Origin: Clostridia bacterium
GTDB taxonomy: Bacteria; Bacillota; Clostridia; Christensenellales; Borkfalkiaceae
Assembly (NCBI GenBank): GCA_017504065.1
Contig: JAFVRU010000061.1
Span: forward strand, 1-26,996
DNA length: 26,996 nt
Direction: 5' to 3'
Position 1 is the first letter of the stretch; each line of letters begins with the position of its first letter. The notes below the pieces were generated by a model. It was not told the DNA's origin and did no database searches. It worked only from the letters and a program-made list of their open reading frames with translations. A program made the translations under genes and the position numbers. Shown here one piece after another: positions 20,878 through 26,996 of this stretch.

Positions 20878-21849
20878 ATGAACGAAGAAATCGAATATGC
20901 CGAAATGTTGGAAATCCCCGTATCCACCGTCAACGTAGCGCGAAAACCCCGCCGTCGGAAAAAGCTTCGGGAAACGGCTAGCGCCGTCCATGCGACCCCG
21001 ACCGAGCCTGAACAAAACGATCCGACGACGCTCAAAGATACGGTCATCGCGCAGGTCAACGACCGCTTGAACGAAACGCAAGCCGTAGATGAACTTCCGC
21101 CGATTTCAGACGGCGAAGGCGAGCTTCGGTTCGACCCCGAACCCGATCCGATTCCCGATCGGATTGATACGGTGCGCCTGTATTCCACGTCCAAAAGCAA
21201 GCGTTTTTGGCGGAAAAACGGATTCCATACGGACGAGTACGCATTGGACGACGTATACGGAAACGACGGGGGCAGGTACGAGATGAACCCTTCCAATCGG
21301 CTTTCAAAAGGCTTTAAAATTGCGCTTGGGGCGGAGTTCGCGCTTGCGTGCGCGCTTTGCGGCGCGATCTTTTTAACCAATATTTTCATGCCGAACAGCG
21401 CGATCAATACCTTTTTCCGCGCGCTAAACGGACCGACCGCGCAAGCGGCGCAAACGGACGAAAGAACGTATACCGATTTCACTCTTTCGCCTGTAGTTAG
21501 CGAACTTTCGGAAACGGAGCTTGCGTTATCGGAAACGGGCATACTCACGTTCACGGACGCGTGCTGCGTATACCCTGCGGCGGACGGGAAAATCGCCGAA
21601 ATCACGCAAACGGAATCGGGCGCGTATACCGTCAAAATTGCATACTCGTCCACGTTCACGGGCGTATTTAACGGCTTGGATCAAGTCTATTACGCCGTGG
21701 GCGACGAAGTCAAATCCAACGTACCCGTCGGCTATACGGGCGGCAACGCGGAAGTGCAGGTAACGATGTATTCGGACGGCGCGCTTTTGAACTGTTTCGA
21801 GCTGACGGAAGAAAACTGTTTGGCTTGGATTCCCGCTTCGGCGCAATAA
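20878..21849 (+). CDS. spoIVFA: SpoIVFA-like sporulation protein (degenerate M23/LytM domain)
   Basis: In B. subtilis SpoIVFA anchors and inhibits the SpoIVFB protease in the outer forespore membrane until the checkpoint signal arrives. Seen in 323 residues: a long acidic, poorly conserved cytosolic N-terminal region (1-140) with an Arg/Lys patch (KPRRRKK), one TM segment at about 143-170, and a C-terminal beta-rich domain (about 230-323) with GKIAEI, YTVKIAYSSTFTGVFNGL and VGDEVKSNVPVGYTG, as in LytM/M23 domains but without the metal-binding His pair. AAGGAG at 20864-20869 supports the ATG at 20878. It is 85 bp upstream of spoIVFB. The family call rests mainly on domain order plus the protease next door. 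Confidence 0.8.
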   Translation: MNEEIEYAEMLEIPVSTVNVARKPRRRKKLRETASAVHATPTEPEQNDPTTLKDTVIAQVNDRLNETQAVDELPPISDGEGELRFDPEPDPIPDRIDTVRLYSTSKSKRFWRKNGFHTDEYALDDVYGNDGGRYEMNPSNRLSKGFKIALGAEFALACALCGAIFLTNIFMPNSAINTFFRALNGPTAQAAQTDERTYTDFTLSPVVSELSETELALSETGILTFTDACCVYPAADGKIAEITQTESGAYTVKIAYSSTFTGVFNGLDQVYYAVGDEVKSNVPVGYTGGNAEVQVTMYSDGALLNCFELTEENCLAWIPASAQ

Positions 21850-21884
21850 CGGAAAGGCGGGCTTGTCTTTGCGGACGGAAAGTA

Positions 21885-21914
21885 AAAAGCGGCGGTCGCG
21901 GGAACGCCGCTTTT
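21885..21914 (+). repeat. Terminator-like hairpin between spoIVFA and spoIVFB
   Basis: Perfect 10-bp stem AAAAGCGGCG/CGCCGCTTTT (21885-21894 with 21905-21914) with a 10-nt loop, then CTCGTTTC. It may be an attenuator that lowers spoIVFB relative to spoIVFA. If spoIVFB begins at the TTG at 21863 it would lie within the coding sequence. Confidence 0.5.
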
Positions 21915-21934
21915 CTCGTTTCAAATCCCGAAAA

Positions 21935-22816
21935 ATGTTTCACGTGTTACATTTACATCCCCTTTTCATTTTGACGGGAGTTTGGTACGCCTTTACGGGG
22001 GAGTTGTTTTTGTTTTTGATGAGCGCGATCGTCGCAATGCAGCACGAGTGCGCCCATGCGTTTGCCGCGGCGAAGCTCGGATATAAGCTTAATCGGATTG
22101 TGCTCATGCCGTTCGGAGCGGTAATCGACGGGGAGATGCGTGGAATTTCGTTCAAGGACGAAATATACGTGGCAATTTGCGGACCGTTGTGCAATTTATT
22201 GACGGCGGGGTTTTTCGTTGCGTGTTGGTGGTTGTACCCTACGTTGTACGCGTTTACGGACATGGCGTATTATACGTCGCTTTCGATCGCGCTTGTGAAC
22301 GTTTTGCCTGCGTATCCTTTGGACGGGGGCAGGATTTTGAAATGCGCGCTCGCTCGGATCTTTTCTCGACGTACCCCCGAACAAGCGCTTGCTGAACGAA
22401 AGGCGGAGCGGATTTGTCGAGCTTTGACGGTGTTGTTTTCCGCGTTATTCTTTTCCGCGTTTTTTGCGTATGTTCAAAACGGCGTTTGGAATTTTTCCCT
22501 GCTCACGTTCGGCGGATTGTTGTTTGTCGGCGGGTTCGGGAACAAGGACAAATCGGCGACGTACGGCAAAATCGACGTTTCGGCGCTGTCTGCATTCCAT
22601 AAAGGCGTGGAAATTCGGCGGGTGGCGGTACTCGAAAGCTGCTCCGTAAAAGACGCGTTGCGGTTCGTGGCAAGGGGCTCGTATCTCGTTTTAGAAGTCT
22701 ACGACGAACAGGAACGGCATTTGTTCGATCTTCCGCAAAACGGACTCGCGGAATTGTTCGAGCGGGCGGAAACTCCGTACGCGACTTTGGGGGAATTGTA
22801 CGGTAAAACGGCTTAA
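21935..22816 (+). CDS. spoIVFB: SpoIVFB-like intramembrane metalloprotease (M50, site-2 protease)
   Basis: Cleaves pro-sigma-K inside the mother-cell membrane late in sporulation. Seen in 293 residues: LHLHPLF near residue 5-11 as in B. subtilis (IHVHPF), the zinc site HECAH (37-41), the second metal motif NVLPAYPLDGGR with D130, about six hydrophobic segments up to about 205, and a C-terminal cytosolic CBS-like domain (about 220-293). Start is uncertain: homologues begin close to HPLF, favouring the ATG at 21935, but it has no Shine-Dalgarno. A TTG at 21863 with AAAGG upstream would add 24 very basic residues that overlap the hairpin at 21885-21914. It sits between spoIVFA and the RNase E/G gene, the conserved Bacillota order. 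Confidence 0.88.
   Translation: MFHVLHLHPLFILTGVWYAFTGELFLFLMSAIVAMQHECAHAFAAAKLGYKLNRIVLMPFGAVIDGEMRGISFKDEIYVAICGPLCNLLTAGFFVACWWLYPTLYAFTDMAYYTSLSIALVNVLPAYPLDGGRILKCALARIFSRRTPEQALAERKAERICRALTVLFSALFFSAFFAYVQNGVWNFSLLTFGGLLFVGGFGNKDKSATYGKIDVSALSAFHKGVEIRRVAVLESCSVKDALRFVARGSYLVLEVYDEQERHLFDLPQNGLAELFERAETPYATLGELYGKTA
21936..21951. promoter_or_regulatory. parS-like 16-mer at the spoIVFB start
   Basis: TGTTTCACGTGTTACA agrees at 14 of 16 positions with the Bacillota ParB/Spo0J site TGTTTCACGTGAAACA. The CACGTG centre and left half are perfect; the right half has two mismatches. May be chance. Confidence 0.25.
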
Positions 22817-22853
22817 AAAAGGCAAAAAAGCGGAAAACTCGGATAAAAACGCT

Positions 22854-22881
22854 TTGCAAAAACGGCGCGGTGTGCTATACT
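22854..22881 (+). promoter_or_regulatory. Sigma-A extended -10 promoter of the RNase E/G gene
   Basis: TTGCAA (22854-22859), 16-bp spacer ending TGC, TATACT (22876-22881). It separates vegetative expression of the RNase gene from the sporulation pair upstream. Leader about 75 nt. Confidence 0.72.
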
Positions 22882-22963
22882 GATAAGGAACACGGAAACA
22901 TCTTTAAGACCGACAAAAGAGCCCGCGTTAGCACGTCCTAAAAAAACGATCAAGAGAAAACGC

Positions 22964-24481
22964 ATGAAAAAAGAGAAGAAAAAGGAATGGTTTTTGGACC
23001 GATTTTGCGGTCAACAGTTCGCCGCGCTCGTCGAAGACGGCGTACTGATGGAGTTTTCCACCGAAAACGAGCCGCGCACGTCTTGCGTCGGGAATATTTA
23101 TAAAGGCAGAGTTACCAACGTCCTTGCGGGCATGAACGCAGCGTTTATCGATTGCGGCTTGGCGCGGAATTGCTATCTTTCCATGGAAGAAACGTATACC
23201 GACTACACGAAATACGACGGGAACATGGAAAGCGTAGAAAAAACTCCCCTTTTCCTAAAAGAAGGCGATGAAGTTATCGTACAGGTAACCAAACCGCCGC
23301 GGGGTACGAAAGGAGCGAAAGTAACCATGCGGCTCTCGTTCGTAGGCAAACGCATCATCTATTTGCCCAACACCGACTTTTTAGGGATATCCCGTAAAAT
23401 CACGGACGAAGAAACGCGGGAAAAACTTTTGAAAAAAGTGGAGAAAATGCGGGACGGAACGCAGGACGGGTTTATCGTTCGGACGCAAGCTCCGTTCGCC
23501 AAACAAAAACAGCTCAAATCGGAAACGGAGTACTTAAAAAAACTCTACCGCAACATGCAAAAAACGGCGGAAACGGCGGGGATCGGCGCGCTTTTGTACG
23601 AAGACGAAGACTTGCCGACTCGGGTGATTCGGGACTGTTTCGGGGAAGAAATAACCGCGATCCACGTCGGGGATAAGGACTTGTACGAGCGGCTTTTGCA
23701 ACTCATCAAGTTCAACAGCGATCTTTCGGAAAAGCAGATTGTATTTTACACGGGCGAACGCTCGATGATGAAAGAGTACGGGATCACGCCCCTTGCGTAC
23801 GATACGGCTTTGCCGACCGTACCGCTGAAAAACGGCGGCTCGCTCGTGATCGAGCATACGGAAGCGATGACGGTCGTAGACGTGAATACGGGACGGTACG
23901 TGGGCAAGGATCGCTTGGAAGAAACGGTGTTTGCGGTGAATATGGAAGCGGCGAAAGAGATCGCGCGGCAAGTTCGGCTTCGGAACATCGGCGGAATCGT
24001 CGTCGTGGACTTTATCGATATGGCGGAAGAAGCGCACCGCGAAGCGGTAACCGAAGAATTGAAAAAATACTTAAACGACGACAAAGCCAAATGCAACGTA
24101 TTGCCGATGAGCGAACTGTGCTTGACGCAGTTTACCCGTAAACGGGTCGGAAGCGCGACGTTCTCGTATCTGGTCAAGCCTTGCGCGGAATGCGCGGGCA
24201 AGGGGCACGTACCTGCGGACGTGTTCGTGGTAACCAGGCTTCGGGCGGAAATACTCGATTGCTTCGCGGACGGGTACAACGCGGCGATCGTGGAACTCAA
24301 CGAACGCATTATGCAAAAGATTCTTTCAGAAGGCTTGTTCTCTCGCGAAGCGAAAGGACGTTGGAAAGACAAACGCGTGTATTTTATTCCGCATAAGACG
24401 TATAAGGAAGAACAGTTTAGCGTGCGCGGCGAAACCGCGAGCGTGTTGCAGTTGCCCAACAAAGCGCAATTATTGTATTAA
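22964..24481 (+). CDS. rng: Ribonuclease E/G family endoribonuclease
   Basis: Endonuclease that cuts AU-rich single-stranded RNA in rRNA maturation and mRNA turnover. Seen in 505 residues: an S1 domain (about 38-125) starting GNIYKGRVTNVLAGMNAAFIDCG, the DNase I-like catalytic part with metal-binding D306 (VVDVNTG) and D349 (VVVDFIDM), and the zinc-link CAEC (C407, C410). Length fits RNase G rather than RNase E, with no long C-terminal scaffold. The ATG at 22964 has only a weak AAGAG site; the leader is about 75 nt and could be a target for autoregulation. In many Bacillota rplU-ysxB-rpmA follow; here a terminator and a convergent MATE gene follow instead. Confidence 0.96.
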   Translation: MKKEKKKEWFLDRFCGQQFAALVEDGVLMEFSTENEPRTSCVGNIYKGRVTNVLAGMNAAFIDCGLARNCYLSMEETYTDYTKYDGNMESVEKTPLFLKEGDEVIVQVTKPPRGTKGAKVTMRLSFVGKRIIYLPNTDFLGISRKITDEETREKLLKKVEKMRDGTQDGFIVRTQAPFAKQKQLKSETEYLKKLYRNMQKTAETAGIGALLYEDEDLPTRVIRDCFGEEITAIHVGDKDLYERLLQLIKFNSDLSEKQIVFYTGERSMMKEYGITPLAYDTALPTVPLKNGGSLVIEHTEAMTVVDVNTGRYVGKDRLEETVFAVNMEAAKEIARQVRLRNIGGIVVVDFIDMAEEAHREAVTEELKKYLNDDKAKCNVLPMSELCLTQFTRKRVGSATFSYLVKPCAECAGKGHVPADVFVVTRLRAEILDCFADGYNAAIVELNERIMQKILSEGLFSREAKGRWKDKRVYFIPHKTYKEEQFSVRGETASVLQLPNKAQLLY

Positions 24482-24501
24482 AAGAGAGTAAACGAATAAA
24501 A

Positions 24502-24536
24502 AACCCGCCCGTTGCGAATTTCGCAACGGGCGGGTT
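24502..24536 (-). terminator. Strong terminator between rng and the MATE gene
   Basis: 17-bp perfect inverted repeat (24502-24518 with 24520-24536), in practice a 15-bp stem with a short AATTT loop. The T-run lies on the minus-strand side, so it is primarily the terminator of the MATE gene; rng transcripts run into it from the other side with little T-tract. Confidence 0.92.
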
Positions 24537-24547
24537 GGCGTTTACAA

Positions 24548-25999
24548 TCAAGCGGATTGTTCATGGTGGTCTTTTTGTTCGCAATCCGTATTCGGTTTGA
24601 TCGGAGCTTCTCCCCCTGCTTCCGCTTGCAGAGCGAGCTTTTTGGCTTGTCGTCTTTCTCTGCGGGCTTGCGCTTTCAACGGATGCCAAGCGCCTATGAA
24701 ATACAGCGTCAGGCAGGTGATCGCGTCAAAAATCCATGCCGCTGCCGAGCCGATATAATACCCGTGAAGTCCGTATAAGGGAACGAGAATCACTGTAAAT
24801 ACGTATCTAGCTACTACGCCCGTCAACGTACTGAAAAATAAATGCCCCATCGCCTTTGCGCCGCGGAAGAATCCGTGCGCGAAGTTTGACAATAAATGGA
24901 AATAACAGAAGACTAAATAGCGTTTTGCGAATAAAAGTGCGTATTCCCGCGTTTCGGGGCTTGCGGAAGAATTTAGGAAGAAGCTGCAGAACGGCGAGCG
25001 GAAGATAATGCAGGAGAGTATAAACGGCGAAGATAGCACGATTCCCTGTAGCAATCCCGCGTGCGCGCCCTTTTTGAGTTTATGATATTCCTTTTTTCCG
25101 ATGCATTGGGCTACAAAATTTCCGATGACGCGGGAAGAATTTCCGTAGACGGTATTACAGACGGAATGCATCTTCGAGCCGATATCCGCCCCTGCCGTTG
25201 CCGACGTGCCGAGCTGGTTTAAATACGGAGCAGTAATAAAGGGCGCGAGATACATAATCAGTTGCTGCGCGGTGTTGGGCAGGGAATATGCAAAAGATTT
25301 CCGCAAAGCGGCAAAGCTAAACCGCCACGGCGCGTCTTTTACTCCGAGTTCCTTTAAGCAAGAACGAAATTTTATAAAATAACAAGCATCTACAACCAAA
25401 CACGATCCGACGGAAGCGATTGCCAAGCCTTCGACGCCCATATCCAATACCAAGACGAAAAACAGATTGCCTCCGACGTTCCCGACTGCGGAAATCAAGG
25501 ACATCCAAAACGTATAACTGCTGATTCCCAACGCGTTCAGTAAAACTGCGCCCGTATTCGTTGAAACCAAAAAGTATAAACCGAGTACGCAAACGCAATA
25601 ATACCGAAAAGCGTCGTCCCAAACACTCTCTTGAACGTTCATCAGTCGGAACAACGGCTTATAACAAGCGATCATGGTTGCGCTCAACATGCCGCCGACT
25701 ATTGCCAAAATAATCAACATGGAATACACGGAAGCTTTGATCTTATGATACTCTTTCGCGCCGAACAGTTTGGCTATATACATAGAAAAACCCGTACTAA
25801 ATCCCCAAAAAATGGAGTATGTAAACATCAAAAGCGAGCTGACCGAACCCGTTGCGGCAAGCGCGTTTTCGCCGATGAATTTTCCCGCGATTGCAGAGTC
25901 GACCAAGCCGTAGCTTGTGCTCAACAAGCCCGCAAGGATCATCGGGATTCCGAAAGCAAAGAAATTTTTATAAATATTTCCTTTTGTCAAGTCTTTCAT
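24548..25999 (-). CDS. MATE family efflux transporter
   Basis: Cation-antiport exporter of the multidrug and toxin extrusion family; substrate unknown. Seen in 483 residues: 12 predicted TM helices in two halves, starting FFAFGIPMILAGLLSTSYGLVDSAIAGKFIG, typical of the DinF/NorM-like bacterial branch, with the related FAYSLPNTAQQLIMYLAPFI in the second half. The C-terminal 45 residues form a hydrophilic tail (Arg/Lys-rich, then acidic with His-Glu-Gln). The start is the ATG at 25999, placed 8 nt after GGGAG; a GTG at 26008 overlaps that site and is less likely. It is divergent from a DeoR-type regulator with overlapping promoters, so that regulator probably controls it. Confidence 0.93.
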   Translation of the reverse strand: MKDLTKGNIYKNFFAFGIPMILAGLLSTSYGLVDSAIAGKFIGENALAATGSVSSLLMFTYSIFWGFSTGFSMYIAKLFGAKEYHKIKASVYSMLIILAIVGGMLSATMIACYKPLFRLMNVQESVWDDAFRYYCVCVLGLYFLVSTNTGAVLLNALGISSYTFWMSLISAVGNVGGNLFFVLVLDMGVEGLAIASVGSCLVVDACYFIKFRSCLKELGVKDAPWRFSFAALRKSFAYSLPNTAQQLIMYLAPFITAPYLNQLGTSATAGADIGSKMHSVCNTVYGNSSRVIGNFVAQCIGKKEYHKLKKGAHAGLLQGIVLSSPFILSCIIFRSPFCSFFLNSSASPETREYALLFAKRYLVFCYFHLLSNFAHGFFRGAKAMGHLFFSTLTGVVARYVFTVILVPLYGLHGYYIGSAAAWIFDAITCLTLYFIGAWHPLKAQARRERRQAKKLALQAEAGGEAPIKPNTDCEQKDHHEQSA

Positions 26000-26012
26000 A
26001 GCGTTCACTCCC

Positions 26013-26041
26013 TTGACATTTTTTTGGTTTACAAGTATAAT
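26013..26041 (+). promoter_or_regulatory. Full-consensus sigma-A promoter of the DeoR gene
   Basis: TTGACA (26013-26018), 17-bp spacer, TATAAT (26036-26041). The predicted leader of about 85 nt carries AAGGAG before the ATG. Confidence 0.9.
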
Positions 26042-26068
26042 TATAGTAACTTCTCAAAAAAAGTCAAC
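26041..26068 (-). promoter_or_regulatory. Sigma-A promoter of the MATE gene
   Basis: Minus-strand TTGACT (26063-26068), 16-bp spacer, TATAAT (26041-26046). Its -10 shares a base with the DeoR -10 on the other strand and abuts it, so polymerase cannot occupy both at once. Confidence 0.82.
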
Positions 26069-26117
26069 AGTCTTATGCAAGAGAAAGTTTTATTCAAAGT
26101 TCTCAACTTTTCTCAAA
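26052..26117. promoter_or_regulatory. Three TTCTCAA direct repeats and an inverted repeat, candidate operator
   Basis: TTCTCAA at 26052-26058, 26101-26107 and 26111-26117. In addition GAGAAAGTT (26082-26090) faces AACTTTTCTC (26106-26115). They lie just downstream of the DeoR promoter and across the MATE -35 region. Candidate binding sites for the DeoR protein itself. Confidence 0.45.
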
Positions 26118-26130
26118 AAAGGAGCGGAAA

Positions 26131-26868
26131 ATGTATCAAAAAGAACGCATGGACAACATTTTGCAGATCGTCAAACGCAACGGCTACGTAACGGTGAAAT
26201 TTTTGGTGGAGAGTTTGCATTACAGTAACGCTACGATCAATCGCGATCTCAACGTTTTGGAATCGCAAAAAAAAGTCAAGCGGACGTATGGCGGGGTCGA
26301 ATACGTAGAAACGCGGTATACGCCGCTCAAATTCCGATACCTGAAAATGCGCTCCGCAAAATTAAAGATCGCGAAAAAGGCGGCGGAGTTTGTTCGGGAC
26401 GGGGATTTGATTTTTATGGATTCTTCGACGACGACGGAATATATGGTGGAGTTTTTAACGACGAAAAAGAATTTGACGGTTGTTTCCAACAATATGGCGC
26501 TGCTTGCTAAGCTCAGCGAATACGGAATCAACGCGATTTGCTTGGGCGGACGGGTCGTTGAACCGCCTTCTATGCTCGGCGGGGACGAAATGCTGGAAAA
26601 TATTATGAAATACCGCGCGGATAAGTGCTTCTTCTCGTCGGGATTCGTTTCCGAAGACGGGTGGCTAAATTCGGCGTTCGTGCACAAATTGATGGTGCAA
26701 AACTCCAAAAAATCCTATTATTTGGTGGACGACGGGAAGTTAGAAATGTCTAGAAGGGCCAAGCGGTTCGGGCTGAACTTTTCCCAAATTTCCTGCGTGA
26801 TTAGCGACCATGCATTTTCGGAAGAAGCAAAAAATCTGTATCCCGAAACGGAATTTGTAAAGGTATAA
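26131..26868 (+). CDS. DeoR/GlpR-family transcriptional regulator
   Basis: Repressor class that usually senses a phosphorylated sugar. Seen in 245 residues: an N-terminal HTH of DeoR type (about 6-58: RMDNILQIVKRNGYVTVKFLVESL, then SNATINRDLNVLE and the RTYGGVEYV wing) and a DeoRC effector domain (about 75-230) with DGDLIFMDSSTTTEYM, VVSNNMALL, LGGRV and a DDGKLEMS segment near 205-212. Normal length. The AAGGAG at 26119-26124 supports the ATG at 26131. It is divergent from the MATE gene with overlapping promoters and repeated TTCTCAA boxes, so likely autoregulated. The next gene (beyond 26996) has its own promoter and could be the sugar-related partner. Confidence 0.93.
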   Translation: MYQKERMDNILQIVKRNGYVTVKFLVESLHYSNATINRDLNVLESQKKVKRTYGGVEYVETRYTPLKFRYLKMRSAKLKIAKKAAEFVRDGDLIFMDSSTTTEYMVEFLTTKKNLTVVSNNMALLAKLSEYGINAICLGGRVVEPPSMLGGDEMLENIMKYRADKCFFSSGFVSEDGWLNSAFVHKLMVQNSKKSYYLVDDGKLEMSRRAKRFGLNFSQISCVISDHAFSEEAKNLYPETEFVKV

Positions 26869-26873
26869 AAAGT

Positions 26874-26927
26874 CGAAAAGTTCGGAAGTTTTTCGTTTAA
26901 AAAGCGGTTTGTTTCTCGAAACGCTTT
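26874..26927 (+). terminator. Weak terminator-like hairpins after the DeoR gene
   Basis: CGAAAA/TTTTCG (26874-26879 with 26890-26895), then a second stem AAAGC-GTTT/AAAC-GCTTT (26901-26927) with one bulged G. Both are A/T-rich and the second overlaps the next -35 box, so termination is probably partial. Confidence 0.35.
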
Positions 26928-26953
26928 ACATTGGACGAAAAAAGTGTTATAAT
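26925..26953 (+). promoter_or_regulatory. Sigma-A promoter of the gene beyond the window end
   Basis: TTTACA (26925-26930), 17-bp spacer, TATAAT (26948-26953). No start codon with a ribosome site is visible before the window ends. Confidence 0.82.
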
Positions 26954-26996
26954 AATTTAGATATGATCCCTATGGGAAAGGGCGGTTTTTCCGAAA

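Noticed and set aside
22888..22963. tRNA or riboswitch in the rng leader
   Set aside because: No cloverleaf or known riboswitch core could be folded by eye; only a short unstructured leader is seen.
26000..26008. GTG at 26008 as the MATE start
   Set aside because: It directly overlaps the GGGAG ribosome site, which is ideally spaced for the ATG at 25999.

Overview
The window comes from a spore-forming member of the Bacillota, most likely a Clostridia-like lineage. The evidence is the tig-clpP-clpX chaperone/protease cluster, an RqcH-type NFACT protein, a spoIVFA-spoIVFB pair next to an RNase E/G gene, Shine-Dalgarno sites of the AGGAGG type, and many near-consensus sigma-A promoters (TTGACA-17-TATAAT). 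Genus or species cannot be named from this sequence. Almost everything is chromosomal housekeeping; there is no transposase, integrase, phage gene, CRISPR array, rRNA or tRNA.

Layout. 1-4.0 kb (minus strand): trigger factor, ClpP, ClpX, a terminator, then a SLOG-fold protein with its own promoter. 4.2-5.9 kb (plus): RqcH/NFACT, separated by a shared terminator from a convergent DUF898-like membrane protein (5.95-6.6 kb). 6.9-8.0 kb: gapA with a strong promoter and terminator. 8.02-8.29 kb: a 100-bp tandem repeat array that ends at the stop codon of an AraC-type regulator. 9.1-12.1 kb (minus): a membrane-anchored protein of unknown function, a YaaO-like PLP decarboxylase, and thymidylate kinase. 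12.3-14.5 kb (minus): greA-lysS behind a consensus promoter and a structured leader with a 14-codon ORF. 14.6-16.65 kb (minus): a small conserved protein, an Lrp/AsnC regulator and an AlaT/PatA-like aminotransferase.

16.8-20.8 kb (plus): a PdaB-like polysaccharide deacetylase, a two-OB-fold SSB-like protein, a uracil permease behind a terminator-containing leader RNA, and an orphan Cas4-like Fe-S nuclease. 20.8-24.5 kb (plus): spoIVFA, spoIVFB and RNase E/G. spoIVFA is preceded by an exact sigma-E-type -10 octamer. 24.5-26.9 kb: a MATE transporter and a divergent DeoR-type regulator with overlapping promoters. The window ends in a promoter for a gene beyond the edge.

Themes. Protein quality control (Tig, ClpXP, RqcH), translation and transcription fidelity (LysRS, GreA), and late sporulation (SpoIVFA/B, possibly the deacetylase) dominate. 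The most unusual signal is at the level of expression: three genes (502, 9070 and 16620, all minus strand) have the -10 box exactly 6 nt before the ATG, so each predicted transcript starts at or beside the A of the start codon. A simple longest-ORF call would place their starts inside the promoter. The greA and uracil-permease leaders look like regulatory RNAs I cannot assign to a known family.
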